From AP-15 sp963738185 (GTDB lineage: Bacteria; Pseudomonadota; Alphaproteobacteria; ATCC43930; CGMCC-115725), in contig CAVTVA010000003.1 of assembly GCA_963738185.1 (NCBI GenBank), positions 682,001 through 746,000 of the forward strand: DNA of 64,000 nucleotides, given 5' to 3'. A program made the position numbers and the translations under genes. Shown here one piece after another: positions 1 through 11,049 of the stretch. A model generated the notes under the pieces. That model searched no databases. It was not told the DNA's origin and saw only the letters and a program-made list of their open reading frames with translations. Within the stretch, counting starts at the first letter, position 1. Each line of letters starts with the position of its first letter.

Positions 1-1970
1 AACGGGAATTCCGCGCCCGCCGACAACGCCTCCGGCAGCACCGAGCCCGCATAGCCCGAGGTCAACAGGACCTTCAAGCCGGGCCGCAGCCGGCTCGCAG
101 CGCGGGCCAGATCGATCCCGCTCATGCCGGCCGGCATGACGATGTCGGTGAACAGCAGATCAACGGCATTCTCGTTGCGCAGCAGCGCCAGCGCCTCGGG
201 ACCGGTTTGCGCGACCAAAGTGCGATAACCGAGATCCGACAGTATCGCCACGGTCATCTCGCGGACATCGATGTCGTCCTCGACGACCAATACGGTCGCC
301 CTGCCACGCGCCGCGGCGAACAGCCGGTCCGCCAGCCCATCCTGCTCGGCCGGAAGTCCGTCCTTGCGCGGCAGATAAATGCGCACCGTGGTCCCGAGGC
401 CCCTCCGGCTCTCAATTCGCGCGGCGCCGCCCGATTGCTTGGCGAAGCCGTAGACCTGGCTGAGGCCGAGCCCGGTGCCTTTGCCGACATCCTTTGTCGT
501 GTAAAACGGCTCGAACGCGCGCGCCAGCACATCGGCGCTCATCCCGCAACCGGTGTCGCTGACCGACACGACGACATATTCGCCGGCCGCCAGGTCGATC
601 CCTTCGCCGCTGCCGCCCGCGGTGACGTTTTCGCTGGCGATCGTCAACCGCCCGGAAAGGTCCATCGCATCGCGCGCGTTCGCCGCCAGGTTGAGAACCG
701 CCGCTTCGAATTGGACCGGATCGGTAAAGCACGTCCAGATCTCAGGCTGCAAACGCAGCTCGACCTCGATCCCCTCGCCGAGCGTTTTTTGGCACAAGGT
801 CAAAGTCTCGCGCAGCACGTCATTGATGCTGATAATCTGCGGCCGGATCTCCTGACGGCGCGAAAAGGCGAGGAGCTGCTGGGTCAGCCGTGAACCGCGA
901 AGCGCCGCGCGCAACGCGGAATTAGCATAGCGGCTGGCGGTGCCGTGCTCCGGCAGGACGGTTGCGAGCATTTCGAGATTGCCGATGATCGCGGTCAACA
1001 GATTGTTGAAATCATGCGCGACGCCGCCGGTCAGCTGCCCGACGGCCTCCATCCGCTGCGCCTGGCGCAGCTGCTCGTCGGCGGCTCGCCGCTCGGTCAG
1101 GTCACGGGTGATCTTGGCAAAGCCGACGAGCCGGCCGGCCTCGTCGCGAATCACATCGATGATGACGCTCGCCCAAAACATCCTGCGGTCCCGGCGCATC
1201 CGCCAACCCTCGAACTCGAAGCTGCCGGTGCGTCTGGCAGTTTCGAGGGCAGCGGCCGGACGCTCGTTGCGACGATCCTCGTCGGTGTAGAATTGCGAGA
1301 AGTGACGGCCGATGATCTCGTCCGCGGCATAGCCGTGGATGCGCTCCGCCCCGAGATTCCAGTTGGTCACATGGCCGTCGGGATCGAGCATGAAGATCGC
1401 GTAATCGGTAACCCCCTGAACCAGCAGCCGGAACCGCTCCTCGCTGATGCGCAGCCGGGCGAGCGTCTCGCTGATCTCGCGCGTGCGCTCCTCGACCCGC
1501 CGCTCGAGGATCTCGTTGAGCCGCTGTTGCACGTGCTCGGCGCTTTTGCGCTCGGTAATATCAACCAGCATGTTGACGGCGCCGACCAGCCTGCCCGCCG
1601 CATCGTGCAGCGGGGTTGGGAACGGGATGAAATGGATGCGTGTGCCGTCCGGCCGTTCCAGCACCGCTTCAACGCCGCGGATCGGCCGATCTTCCTTCAG
1701 CGCGATCGCCATCGGGCATTCGTCGTGAGGCAGAAAAGTCCCGTCCGGCCGATATAAGCGCCAGCTGACACACCAGCGATCACTGCCCAATTCCGGGCGG
1801 CGACCCGAGAACTCGACTGCTGCATGGTTGAAAAAAGTTAGGCGGCCTTCGGCATCGGTCGTGTACACGGCTGCCGGCAACGCTTCGAGGAGTTGCCGGA
1901 ACCTCCAGTCGAACGACGAATAATCGACTGCTGGGCACGGCGTGGCGGCAACAGGGAAATCCACAGGCAC
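1..1970 (-). CDS. PAS-PAS hybrid sensor histidine kinase, 3' end off the window
   Basis: Two-component sensor kinase with a fused receiver domain; the end of the receiver lies beyond the left edge. Read on the complementary strand after a stop at 2019-2021, the order is: PAS (LLEALPAAVYTTDAEGR), a linker ending DITERK, a second PAS (from RFRLLVQGVTDYAIFMLD to ITRDLTER), H-box GGVAHDFNNLL with the phospho-acceptor His, N-box NLAANARDAM, ATP-lid boxes DTGCGMS and GKGTGLGLSQ, then a receiver beginning VLVVEDDIDVREM with its acceptor Asp in LLFTDIVMP. No membrane segment is visible, so it probably senses inside the cell through PAS. There is no in-frame ATG near the N-terminus; GTG at 1970 or 1964 is the likely start. 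It is divergent from purQ and has no response-regulator partner in view. Ligand and output are unknown. Confidence 0.9.
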   Translation of the reverse strand, partial: MPVDFPVAATPCPAVDYSSFDWRFRQLLEALPAAVYTTDAEGRLTFFNHAAVEFSGRRPELGSDRWCVSWRLYRPDGTFLPHDECPMAIALKEDRPIRGVEAVLERPDGTRIHFIPFPTPLHDAAGRLVGAVNMLVDITERKSAEHVQQRLNEILERRVEERTREISETLARLRISEERFRLLVQGVTDYAIFMLDPDGHVTNWNLGAERIHGYAADEIIGRHFSQFYTDEDRRNERPAAALETARRTGSFEFEGWRMRRDRRMFWASVIIDVIRDEAGRLVGFAKITRDLTERRAADEQLRQAQRMEAVGQLTGGVAHDFNNLLTAIIGNLEMLATVLPEHGTASRYANSALRAALRGSRLTQQLLAFSRRQEIRPQIISINDVLRETLTLCQKTLGEGIEVELRLQPEIWTCFTDPVQFEAAVLNLAANARDAMDLSGRLTIASENVTAGGSGEGIDLAAGEYVVVSVSDTGCGMSADVLARAFEPFYTTKDVGKGTGLGLSQVYGFAKQSGGAARIESRRGLGTTVRIYLPRKDGLPAEQDGLADRLFAAARGRATVLVVEDDIDVREMTVAILSDLGYRTLVAQTGPEALALLRNENAVDLLFTDIVMPAGMSGIDLARAASRLRPGLKVLLTSGYAGSVLPEALSAGAEFP

Positions 1971-2105
1971 CTCTTTCGGGCGGCAACATCGAGACGGAAA
2001 AACGACTGCAAGGCGAGACTAGCCTATCGGCCGCTCGCACGACCGCGCAAGGCAAACCGCAGCCCGGCGCGAGGGTTCCATTCGAGCGCCTCGCCACCGA
2101 TCGCC

Positions 2106-2134
2106 TTGAACGGGCGCGCACCGCAGCGTATCTG
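2106..2134 (+). promoter_or_regulatory. Candidate sigma70-type promoter for purQ
   Basis: TTGAAC (2106-2111) and TATCTG (2129-2134) are separated by 17 bases, 27 bases before the purQ ATG. The match is partial and was read by eye, so this is only a candidate. No purine riboswitch-like fold was recognised in the short leader. Confidence 0.3.
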
Positions 2135-2161
2135 ACCGCCATCATCGCCTAGGCGCATGGA

Positions 2162-2851
2162 ATGTTAGCCGCGATCGTCATCTTTCCCGGCTCGAACCGC
2201 GAACGCGATGCGGCGATGGCGCTGAAGCGGGCGACCGGGCATGAGCCGGTCCGCGTCTGGCATCGCGAGGCGAGCCTGCCCGACTGCGACCTGATCGTGC
2301 TGCCCGGCGGTTTCGCCTATGGCGACTACCTGCGCTGCGGGGCGATGGCGGCGCATTCGCCCATCATGCGCGAGGTGCGTTCGCGGGCCGAGCGCGGCAC
2401 GCCGGTGCTGGGCATCTGCAACGGCTTTCAAATCCTGACCGAGGCCGGCATGCTGCCGGGTGCGCTGTTGCCGAACCGCACGCTGCGCTTCACCTGTCGC
2501 GAGACCCATTTGCGGGTCGAGAACAACCAAACGATCTTCACCTGCGGCTATGCCCATGGCCAGGGGATCCGGATGCCGGTCGCCCATCAAGAAGGTAACT
2601 TCACCGCCGACCCCGACACGCTCGACCGGCTCGAGGGCGAGGGTCGGGTGGCCTTCCGCTATTGCGCCGCCGATGGCAGCCTCGACGAGTGCGAGAATTT
2701 CAACGGCTCGGCGCGCGCGATCGCCGGCATCTTCAACGAAGCCCGTACCGTGCTCGGGCTGATGCCGCACCCCGAAAACGCCACCGACCCGCTCCTAGGC
2801 AGCACCGACGGCCAAGCCTTCTTCACCGGCCTTGCCGCCGCATTGGGATGA
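2162..2851 (+). CDS. purQ: Phosphoribosylformylglycinamidine synthase subunit PurQ (glutaminase)
   Basis: Glutamine amidotransferase subunit of FGAM synthase, step 4 of purine synthesis; it supplies ammonia to PurL. The 229-residue class I amidotransferase fold is complete: nucleophile Cys86 in LGICNGFQ, and His203/Glu205 in MPHPENATDP. Length is normal for the small PurQ of three-subunit enzymes. It leads directly into purL 79 bases downstream. PurS, the third subunit, which often precedes purQ in related genomes, is not in the window; a divergent histidine kinase lies upstream instead. The start at 2162 gives the expected N-terminus (AAIVIFPGSN). Confidence 0.97.
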   Translation: MLAAIVIFPGSNRERDAAMALKRATGHEPVRVWHREASLPDCDLIVLPGGFAYGDYLRCGAMAAHSPIMREVRSRAERGTPVLGICNGFQILTEAGMLPGALLPNRTLRFTCRETHLRVENNQTIFTCGYAHGQGIRMPVAHQEGNFTADPDTLDRLEGEGRVAFRYCAADGSLDECENFNGSARAIAGIFNEARTVLGLMPHPENATDPLLGSTDGQAFFTGLAAALG

Positions 2852-2880
2852 ACCCATTCACGACAACCGACCAGATTTCT

Positions 2881-2928
2881 CCCTCTCCCCCCGCCGGCCG
2901 GGGGGAGAGGGCCGAGGTGAGGGGGGAG
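2881..2928. repeat. REP-like GC-rich palindrome between purQ and purL
   Basis: CCCTCTCCCCCC and GGGGGGAGAGGG arms flank a short CGCCGG-rich loop, followed by CCGAGGTGAGGGG. The same block in the opposite orientation occurs at 18655-18723 (shared CCCCTCACCTCGGCCC and CTCTCCCC parts), so it is a dispersed repeat. The end of the element, GGGGGGAG, sits 2-9 bases before the purL ATG and is the only good Shine-Dalgarno for that gene. Confidence 0.75.
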
Positions 2929-2930
2929 CG

Positions 2931-5135
<2,205 letters not shown>

Positions 5136-5149
5136 GCGAGGGACCCGCG

Positions 5150-5386
5150 ATGGCGATGGATGCGGCAATGATCGAGCAGCTGATCAAGGAGAGCCTGCCC
5201 GACGCCCAGGTGTCGATCGAAGATTTACGCGGCGACGGCGATCATTACGCGGCCCATGTCGTGTCCGCCGCCTTTCGCGGCAAGACGCGCGTCCAGCAGC
5301 ACCAGATGGTCTACCAGGCCTTGCGGGGCCGGATGGGCGGCGAATTGCACGCGCTGGCATTGCAGACCGGCGCCCCCGAGGATTGA
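5150..5386 (+). CDS. BolA family iron-sulfur/redox protein
   Basis: Small BolA-fold protein (78 residues). BolA proteins pair with monothiol glutaredoxins to bind or transfer a [2Fe-2S] cluster, and the partner grxD lies directly downstream. Family features seen are the N-terminal IEQLIKESLPDAQVSI helix and strand, GDGDHYAAHVVS, and KTRVQQHQMVYQAL with the conserved His of the second half. I took ATG 5150 (MAMDAAMIEQ); the in-frame extension to 5105 lies inside the end of purL. purL-bolA-grxD is a conserved neighbourhood in alphaproteobacteria. Confidence 0.9.
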   Translation: MAMDAAMIEQLIKESLPDAQVSIEDLRGDGDHYAAHVVSAAFRGKTRVQQHQMVYQALRGRMGGELHALALQTGAPED

Positions 5387-5448
5387 TTATTCGCCCCGAG
5401 GAATTGACTGCTCGCGGCAAGTTCCTTTGCAACCGAGGATCGAGAACG

Positions 5449-5781
5449 ATGGACAACACGGTTCAAGAGCGCATCCGCACCGAGATCGCCGATACCCCGG
5501 TCGTGCTCTACATGAAAGGCACGCCGGTCTTTCCGCAATGCGGGTTCTCGGCGGCGGTGGTGCAGATCCTCAGCCATCTCGGGGTCAAGTTCAAAGGCGT
5601 CGATGTGCTGACCGACCCGCAGGTCCGCCAGGGCATCAAGGAATTCTCGAACTGGCCGACGATCCCGCAGCTCTATGTCAAGGGCGAGTTCGTCGGCGGC
5701 TGCGACATCATCCGCGAGATGTACGAGACGGGCGAGTTGCAGCAGGTTCTCGAGCAAAAGGGCGTCCCGGTCCGCGCCTGA
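5449..5781 (+). CDS. grxD: Monothiol glutaredoxin, Grx4/GrxD family
   Basis: CGFS-type glutaredoxin (110 residues) that carries [2Fe-2S] clusters with glutathione and BolA. The CGFS motif is at residues 31-34 (PQCGFSAAV). The downstream glutathione-binding TIPQLYVKGEFVGGCDI segment is present, with WPTIPQ supplying the cis-Pro loop. ATG 5449 (MDNTVQERI) is the natural start; the open frame extends back to 5383 but that part does not resemble the family. It ends 8 bases before the convergent gene at 5790. Confidence 0.96.
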   Translation: MDNTVQERIRTEIADTPVVLYMKGTPVFPQCGFSAAVVQILSHLGVKFKGVDVLTDPQVRQGIKEFSNWPTIPQLYVKGEFVGGCDIIREMYETGELQQVLEQKGVPVRA

Positions 5782-5789
5782 CCGCGGCC

Positions 5790-6812
5790 TCAATCTGCCA
5801 AGCGGGTGGCGGGCGTTAGCCGCGCCGGGCCGAGCCGGTAGATCAGCGGAAAAAACGGGTAGCGCAGCGGGAGGTGGCGGGCGCCACCTTCGGAGACGCA
5901 CCATAGCCGCCCGTCGCGATCGAAGGCGATGCCCTCGGTGCCGCCCGGAACCAAATAGCGTTTCTCGAGTCGCCCGGTCACGGGATTGAGCCGATCGAGA
6001 GCGCCCCAGGCGAGATCGCTGCGCGAAATCCACAGCCGGCCCCGGCGCCCGACAGCGCCGCCTTGCGCGTAGCTCGGGATCGGCACGCTTCCGGAGGCCG
6101 CACCAGCGCTCAGCACCGCGCCGTCTGGCAGCGCATCGAGGACGGGGAGGTCGAATTTGAAAATCCTGGCCGGCCGGTCTTCCTCGTAATCGCCGATCCA
6201 AATCGCTTGCTCTCCCGAAACCGCGAACGCCCCCTTCAACCCGGCGCCCAGCCGGAAGACGCGAAATTTCGGCGCGGGATCGGCAAAGGCGCGGTCGAGA
6301 TCGGCCTCGAACAGGGTGCGCGTGTCGGCAATGAACAATTTGCCGTGGCCGGCATAGGCGAGCCCGCCGGCATGACCGCAGGGCGGCGGCACATCAAAAT
6401 GCCCGGTCTCGCGGCCGGTCATCGGATCGATGCGAAACACCCGGCATGGGCCCCGGTTCTTCCAGGTGCGGCGGCTGCGATAAGCGGACACGTAGAGGCT
6501 GCCTTGGGCGACCGCCAGCCCCTGCGGGTCCCAGCCCTGGTCGAGCCCCGGCATCCAGATAAGCCGATCGATTGCGGCGAGGTTCGGCGCCTCACTGATT
6601 GATGCCGGGCCGTAGCTAGGCCGTTGCCCGAGAACCATGCGGGTCAAGGCTTCGAGCCGATGCGGCGCCGGCGAAATGCCGCAGGCTGCGACGACGATAA
6701 TCGCGGTTGCGATGCGGCCGGCGCGCGCCGCTGACCGCCCGGTCCGCAGCCGATGCTTCTGATCGACCCCGCGCTCGGGTTGACCGCTCCGGCAACCTCG
6801 CCCTACCATCAT
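5790..6812 (-). CDS. SMP-30/gluconolactonase-like beta-propeller lipoprotein
   Basis: Predicted exported beta-propeller protein of about 340 residues. The N-terminus has Arg-rich residues, then a hydrophobic stretch ATAIIVVAACG whose VAAC could be a lipobox, so a lipoprotein anchor is likely. The body has repeated propeller blades such as GWDPQGLAVAQGSLYVSAY, GHAGGLAYAGHGKLFIAD and PGGTEGIAFDRDGRLWCVSE, the typical pattern of SMP-30/strictosidine-synthase-like folds. Substrate unknown. ATG 6812 or 6809 is preferred; the more distal ATG at 6848 would overlap the divergent gene at 6836. Function beyond the fold is inference. Confidence 0.7.
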   Translation of the reverse strand: MMVGRGCRSGQPERGVDQKHRLRTGRSAARAGRIATAIIVVAACGISPAPHRLEALTRMVLGQRPSYGPASISEAPNLAAIDRLIWMPGLDQGWDPQGLAVAQGSLYVSAYRSRRTWKNRGPCRVFRIDPMTGRETGHFDVPPPCGHAGGLAYAGHGKLFIADTRTLFEADLDRAFADPAPKFRVFRLGAGLKGAFAVSGEQAIWIGDYEEDRPARIFKFDLPVLDALPDGAVLSAGAASGSVPIPSYAQGGAVGRRGRLWISRSDLAWGALDRLNPVTGRLEKRYLVPGGTEGIAFDRDGRLWCVSEGGARHLPLRYPFFPLIYRLGPARLTPATRLAD

Positions 6813-6835
6813 GCCGTCTCGAAAGGAGTGCCGCG

Positions 6836-7696
6836 ATGGCCGAAGCACCCCGCCTCAATGGCGTGATTGGGGCCCTGGAGCAGGGCAAGCCCGCCTTTGT
6901 CACGTTTGCCGCGGCGGAGGTCAGCGTGGCGCAGGCGGTGGGTGCGGCACCCTATGACGGCGTGGTGTTCGAGATGGAGCATCGCGCCTACGATATCCGA
7001 GCCTTGCGCGATTGCCTGCAATACATGCTCGACCGCCGGCAGATCGCCCGCAGCGGCAGCATTGCGCCGCCGGTGACGCCGTTTGTGCGCATCCCGCCCA
7101 ATGGCGGCGAGGCCAGCCAATGGGTCGCCAAGCAGGTGCTCGATCACGGCGTCTACGGCATCGTGTGGCCCCATGTCAGCACCATCGAGGAAGCGTTGAA
7201 CGCGGTCACCGCCTGCCGCTATCCGCGCCCGCATTCAGCGCCTTATTACGAGCCGGCCGGCCAGCGCGGCGACGCCCCGGCCGCGGCCGCGCGCTATTGG
7301 GGCCTCAGCCAGCAGGAATATTACGAGCGCGCCGATGTGTGGCCGTTGAACCCGAAAGGCGAGGTGCTGGTCGCGATCATGTGCGAGGAGGTGCGCGCGA
7401 TCCGCAACCTGCCAAAAATGCTCGAAGAGGTGCCGGGCATCGGCGTCGTGATCATCGGCGAGGGCGACCTGTCGCAGGATCTCGGTTATCCGCGGCAATA
7501 CGAGCACCCGACCGTGGCCTCGGCGATCGACGAGATTTTGGCGATCTGCAAGGCGCACAACGTGCCCTGCGGCCATCCGCATGTCGACGCCAAGAACATC
7601 GAAACGCTGCTCGAAAAAGGCTTTCGCTACCTGATGCCGGCGCCAGTCTATTCCTTCGGCGCCCTGGAGCTCGGCCGTAAAACCGCGGGGCGCTGA
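6836..7696 (+). CDS. HpcH/HpaI aldolase family protein
   Basis: Probable class II, metal-dependent aldolase that cleaves 2-keto-3-hydroxy acids (relatives: HpaI, 2-dehydro-3-deoxyglucarate aldolase). Family features are FVTFAAAEVSVAQAV, the metal-site-like VVFEMEHRAYD, a VKQ-like AKQVLDHGVYGIVWPHV segment, and GVVIIGEGDLSQDLG. It is about 286 residues, with a longer insertion (PYYEPAGQRGDAPAAAA and ADVWPLNPKGE) than classic HpaI. Start ATG 6836 is preceded by GAAAGGAG. The true substrate is not predictable. A phzF gene follows 12 bases later. Confidence 0.85.
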   Translation: MAEAPRLNGVIGALEQGKPAFVTFAAAEVSVAQAVGAAPYDGVVFEMEHRAYDIRALRDCLQYMLDRRQIARSGSIAPPVTPFVRIPPNGGEASQWVAKQVLDHGVYGIVWPHVSTIEEALNAVTACRYPRPHSAPYYEPAGQRGDAPAAAARYWGLSQQEYYERADVWPLNPKGEVLVAIMCEEVRAIRNLPKMLEEVPGIGVVIIGEGDLSQDLGYPRQYEHPTVASAIDEILAICKAHNVPCGHPHVDAKNIETLLEKGFRYLMPAPVYSFGALELGRKTAGR

Positions 7697-7708
7697 CGGC
7701 TGCGGTAA

Positions 7709-8510
7709 ATGGCTGGCAGGGGCCGCGGCCTGCCGATCTTTATCGTCGACGCCTTCGCTGAGCGGCCTTTTTCCGGCAACCCGGCCGCGGTCTGCCTGCT
7801 CGCCGCTTGGCCTGACGACTCGCTGTTGCTGGCCATTGCCGGCGAGATGAATTTGTCGGAGACCGCCTTTCTCGTCGGCGGCGACGGCAACTACGAGATC
7901 CGCTGGTTTACCCCGACCTGCGAGGTCGATCTGATCGGCCACGCGACCTTGGCCGCCGGCCTCGTCGTGCTCGACGCGATCGAGCCCGGCCGCGACAGCG
8001 TGACTTTCCATTCCGGTATCGAGAGGCTGCAGGTCGAGCGCGAAGGCTCCCTTCTGGCGATGGACTTCCCGGCGCTGCCCTCGGCGCCGGTCCCACACGA
8101 GGCCGCGCTTGACTGCCGCGCTCGGGCGCAGACCCATCGAAGTGCGGGCCGGCAAGCACTACATGGCCATCTTCGAGCGGCAGGACGATGTGGCTGCCCT
8201 CGCCCCCGACATGGCTGCGGTTGCCGCACTCGACCTGCCGGCGGTAATCGCGACCGCCCCCGCCGCCGAGCCCGGGACCGATTTCGTGTCGCGCTTTTTC
8301 GCACCGGCCAACGGTGTGCCCGAAGACCCGGTCTCCGGCGTAGCACATCTGGCGCTGGTGCCGTATTGGGCCGAGCGTCTGGGCAAGACGCGCCTCGTCG
8401 CCCGGCAATTGTCGCGGCGCGGCGGCACGGTGATCGGTCGCGACCGCGGCCAGCGTGTCACCCTGCTCGGAACCGCCATCCTCGTCGCCGAGGGGCGGCT
8501 CTATCCCTGA
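7709..8510 (+). pseudogene. PhzF-family isomerase/epimerase, single frameshift
   Basis: PhzF-like fold (diaminopimelate-epimerase-like, two halves). The N-terminal half begins IFIVDAFAERPFSGNPAAVCLL and includes the catalytic-type MNLSETAFLV and DLIGHATLAAG. The C-terminal half carries EVRAGKHYMAIFERQDDVA and FAPANGVPEDPVSGVAHLAL. The halves are in different frames: after PHEAAL the reading shifts at 8108-8111 (GCGCTTGAC), and deleting one T restores ...EAALTAALGRRPIEV. A continued read in the first frame to 9688 is antisense to threonine synthase and meaningless. Either a young pseudogene or a one-base sequence error; all expected motifs are otherwise present. Confidence 0.85.
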
Positions 8511-8515
8511 GCGGC

Positions 8516-9781
8516 CTACGACGCCGCAGTGGCGCCAACCAGCCGCCGGCCAATCGATCGCCTGGCCGAGCTGAGGCGGCGGCCGGCTTCGGGCATCGGG
8601 TATTTGAGCCCGCTGGCGCAGTTGAACAGCACCACCCGCTCGTCCGGGCCGACCCGGCCATCGGCCAGCGACTGCTCGTAAGCGGCATAGGTCGCGGCCC
8701 CTTCAGGGCACAGCAACAGGCCCTCCTCGGCGGCAACCGCGCGCCAGGCAGCGGCGATCGCGTCGTCATCGACGGCAACGGCGAACCCGCCGCTGTCGCG
8801 CACTGCGCGCAGGATCAGAAAATCGCCGATCCCCTGCGGCACCCGAATCCCGGCGGCGAAGGTGTGCGCGTTCTCCCAGCGCGCGGCATGCTCGACGCCG
8901 TCGGCCCAAGCCTTGACCATCGGCGCGCAGCCGGCCGCCTGGACCACGACCATGCGCGGCCGCTTCGGCCCGATCCAGCCGATCTTTTCCAGCTCGTCAA
9001 AGGCCTTCCACATGCCGATGATGCCGGTGCCGCCGCCGGTCGGGTAAAAGATCACATCGGGCAATTCCCAGCCGAGCTGCTCTGCCAGCTCGATGCCCAT
9101 CGTCTTCTTGCCCTCGATCCGATAGGGCTCGCGCAAGGTCGAGCAGTTGAACCAGCCGACCGCCTTCTCGCCCTCGCCAACGAGCCGCCCGCAATCGTCG
9201 ATCAGCCCGTTGACCAGAAACACCTCGGCGCCCTGCATCGCGATCTCGCGCACATTGACCGGGGGCGTGTCGTCGGGACAGAACACATAGGATTTGATCC
9301 CGGCGCGCGTGCAATAGGCGGCCATCGCCGCCCCGGCATTGCCGTTGGTCGGCATCGCCATGGTTGCGACACCGAGCTCCTTGGCCATCGACACCGCCAG
9401 CGCGAGGCCGCGCGCCTTGAACGAGCCGGTCGGCAGCCGGCCCTCGTCCTTGACCAGGATCTCGCCGCTGCCGCCGCGCCGCCGCGCGATCCGCGGCAAT
9501 GCGATCAGCGGTGTCGCGATCTCGCCGAGCGAAACCACATTTTCCGCACGGCGCACCGGCAGCAGCTCGCGATAGCGCCACAAGGTTTGCGGCCGGTCGG
9601 CAAGCTTCTCGCGCCCGAAGGCACGGCGCACGGCATCGAGGTCGTAGCGCACGAGCAGCGGCCGCCCGACCTTGGACACCGTCTGTAAGGTATCGGCCGG
9701 ATAACGCTCGCCGGTTAGGCTGCATTCGAGATGGCTGACAAACGTGGGCGGGCCATCACCCGTCCACCGATAATCGGGCAT
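8516..9781 (-). CDS. thrC: Threonine synthase (PLP-dependent)
   Basis: Converts O-phosphohomoserine to threonine with pyridoxal phosphate. The 421-residue protein has the fold-type II signatures: PLP lysine in LPTGSFKARGLA, the NGNAGAAMAAYC substrate/phosphate segment, and the PLP-phosphate loop PTGGGTGIIGMWKA. The N-terminal CSLTGERYPADTLQTV part is typical of the shorter bacterial/archaeal-type enzymes. A related cysteate synthase or other threonine-synthase-like lyase cannot be fully excluded, since the gene is not beside hom or thrB. Start ATG 9781. Confidence 0.87.
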   Translation of the reverse strand: MPDYRWTGDGPPTFVSHLECSLTGERYPADTLQTVSKVGRPLLVRYDLDAVRRAFGREKLADRPQTLWRYRELLPVRRAENVVSLGEIATPLIALPRIARRRGGSGEILVKDEGRLPTGSFKARGLALAVSMAKELGVATMAMPTNGNAGAAMAAYCTRAGIKSYVFCPDDTPPVNVREIAMQGAEVFLVNGLIDDCGRLVGEGEKAVGWFNCSTLREPYRIEGKKTMGIELAEQLGWELPDVIFYPTGGGTGIIGMWKAFDELEKIGWIGPKRPRMVVVQAAGCAPMVKAWADGVEHAARWENAHTFAAGIRVPQGIGDFLILRAVRDSGGFAVAVDDDAIAAAWRAVAAEEGLLLCPEGAATYAAYEQSLADGRVGPDERVVLFNCASGLKYPMPEAGRRLSSARRSIGRRLVGATAAS

Positions 9782-9833
9782 TGACGCGTCTCCAGGTTAA
9801 CGGCGCAAACAGCCGGACCGGTGCCGCCGGTGG

Positions 9834-10913
9834 TTAATCAGCGGCTGCCGGGCGCCGCACTGCCTCGTCCGGCGTGCGGTATTTCGCTTCAGCCGGCAGG
9901 CGCCCGGGCTGCGGATCGATGCCGCTGCGCCCGCCCTTGTTCGGGTAAATATGGATTTGCGGCACCACCGGCCGCCGGTTGCGCTCGGCATCAAGCCACA
10001 GGCGCAGCATCAGCCGCTTTTTATCCGGCTCGTCCCAATCGTCGAATTCGGAGCGTGCGTGCATGATCGTGTAGTTGTTGACAAAACTTGCTTCGCCGGG
10101 TTCGAGGCGGGTCTCGAACTGCAGCCGCTCGGCGGTGGCGCGGAACGTGTCGATCGCGTCGATCTCCTCCTGGGTGAAGTCGCGCCCCAGCTCGCGATAG
10201 GCGGCATTGATGATCTCGCGCACCATGAACACGCTGACATGGCCCTCGCATTCGGAAAAGACCGGGATGTCGTAGGGCGTGATCGGCTCCTGATCGGGCC
10301 CCTCCTCGCCGCGCCGATGATAGGGGAACCCGCGATAAAGGACCGGCAGCAGATCGGGCCGGTTCTCGCGGATGTCGTTGTGGACGGCGAGGCCCGAGGC
10401 ATACTGGCTGAACCCGCCGGCGCGCGCCTGGCGCACGCACATCAGCCCGACGATCTGCCCCAGATCGACATGCAGCGACAGCTCGCGCCGGCTGGTGTAG
10501 CCGCGGGCACTCTCGGGCTCTCCCGGCGGGGTCTCGTCGCGGACCAGCCCCAACAGGTCGCCCCGCGCGCTCTGCGATACGCCGCGACCAAAATGCGCGC
10601 CCACGGCCCAGTACATCGTGCAGATGTCCTCGACCGAATGGCCCTCGATCGGCAGCCCGCGTAGGATGACGATGCCCCGACCATGCTGGATTTCGTCAAA
10701 GACGCGGGCCAAATCGGTATCGAGCGCCGGGTGGCGACAGTGTCCCGTCCGGATTTCGCCGAGGCCGAGCCCGTGTCTGCGAACCCGCTGCAGCACCTCC
10801 TCGAGCGCCTGCGCGTGACGTTGTGTCAGATCGAACGCGATCGCCTCCTTGCTGATCTCGGCGCCGCGCCAAGCCATCTTGTGCTCGATCGATGCGGGAT
10901 GGATCTGGGTCAT
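9834..10913 (-). CDS. TauD/TfdA-like Fe(II)/2-oxoglutarate dioxygenase
   Basis: Predicted Fe(II)-dependent dioxygenase of 359 residues, clavaminate-synthase-like fold. An iron-binding His-x-Asp is visible in SLHVDLGQIVGL and the distal His is probably in NNYTIMHARSEFDDW. Near the C-terminus KKRLMLRLWLD supplies the conserved Arg that binds 2-oxoglutarate. GRGIVILRGLPIEG near residue 80 is typical of TauD-like proteins. Start ATG 10913 follows AGGAGACC. Substrate unknown; nothing in the neighbourhood points to taurine or herbicide degradation. Confidence 0.82.
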   Translation of the reverse strand: MTQIHPASIEHKMAWRGAEISKEAIAFDLTQRHAQALEEVLQRVRRHGLGLGEIRTGHCRHPALDTDLARVFDEIQHGRGIVILRGLPIEGHSVEDICTMYWAVGAHFGRGVSQSARGDLLGLVRDETPPGEPESARGYTSRRELSLHVDLGQIVGLMCVRQARAGGFSQYASGLAVHNDIRENRPDLLPVLYRGFPYHRRGEEGPDQEPITPYDIPVFSECEGHVSVFMVREIINAAYRELGRDFTQEEIDAIDTFRATAERLQFETRLEPGEASFVNNYTIMHARSEFDDWDEPDKKRLMLRLWLDAERNRRPVVPQIHIYPNKGGRSGIDPQPGRLPAEAKYRTPDEAVRRPAAAD

Positions 10914-10992
10914 CGGCAGGTCTCCTAAGCGGGCATCTGATCCTAGGCCCGCACCCGCACCGCTGTCACTCGGAGAGGCGCTTCCGCAGCGA

Positions 10993-11020
10993 TTGCGACA
11001 TAGATTAGAATTCCTATAAT
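10993..11020 (+). promoter_or_regulatory. Strong sigma70-type promoter
   Basis: TTGCGA (10993-10998) and a perfect TATAAT (11015-11020) are separated by 16 bases in a locally AT-rich stretch, 29 bases before the ATG of the questin-oxidase-like gene. It is the best housekeeping promoter match I noticed in the window. Confidence 0.7.
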
Positions 11021-11049
11021 ATACGTCGCGAGGAACCTGGGAGGCAGGA

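Noticed and set aside
207..1757. Long + strand frames at the left edge
   Set aside because: The - strand encodes an unmistakable PAS-PAS-HisKA-ATPase-receiver protein; the + strand frames are its shadows.
7709..9688. 659-codon + strand frame apparently extending PhzF
   Set aside because: After residue ~134 it leaves the PhzF frame through a single-base shift and then reads antisense to threonine synthase.
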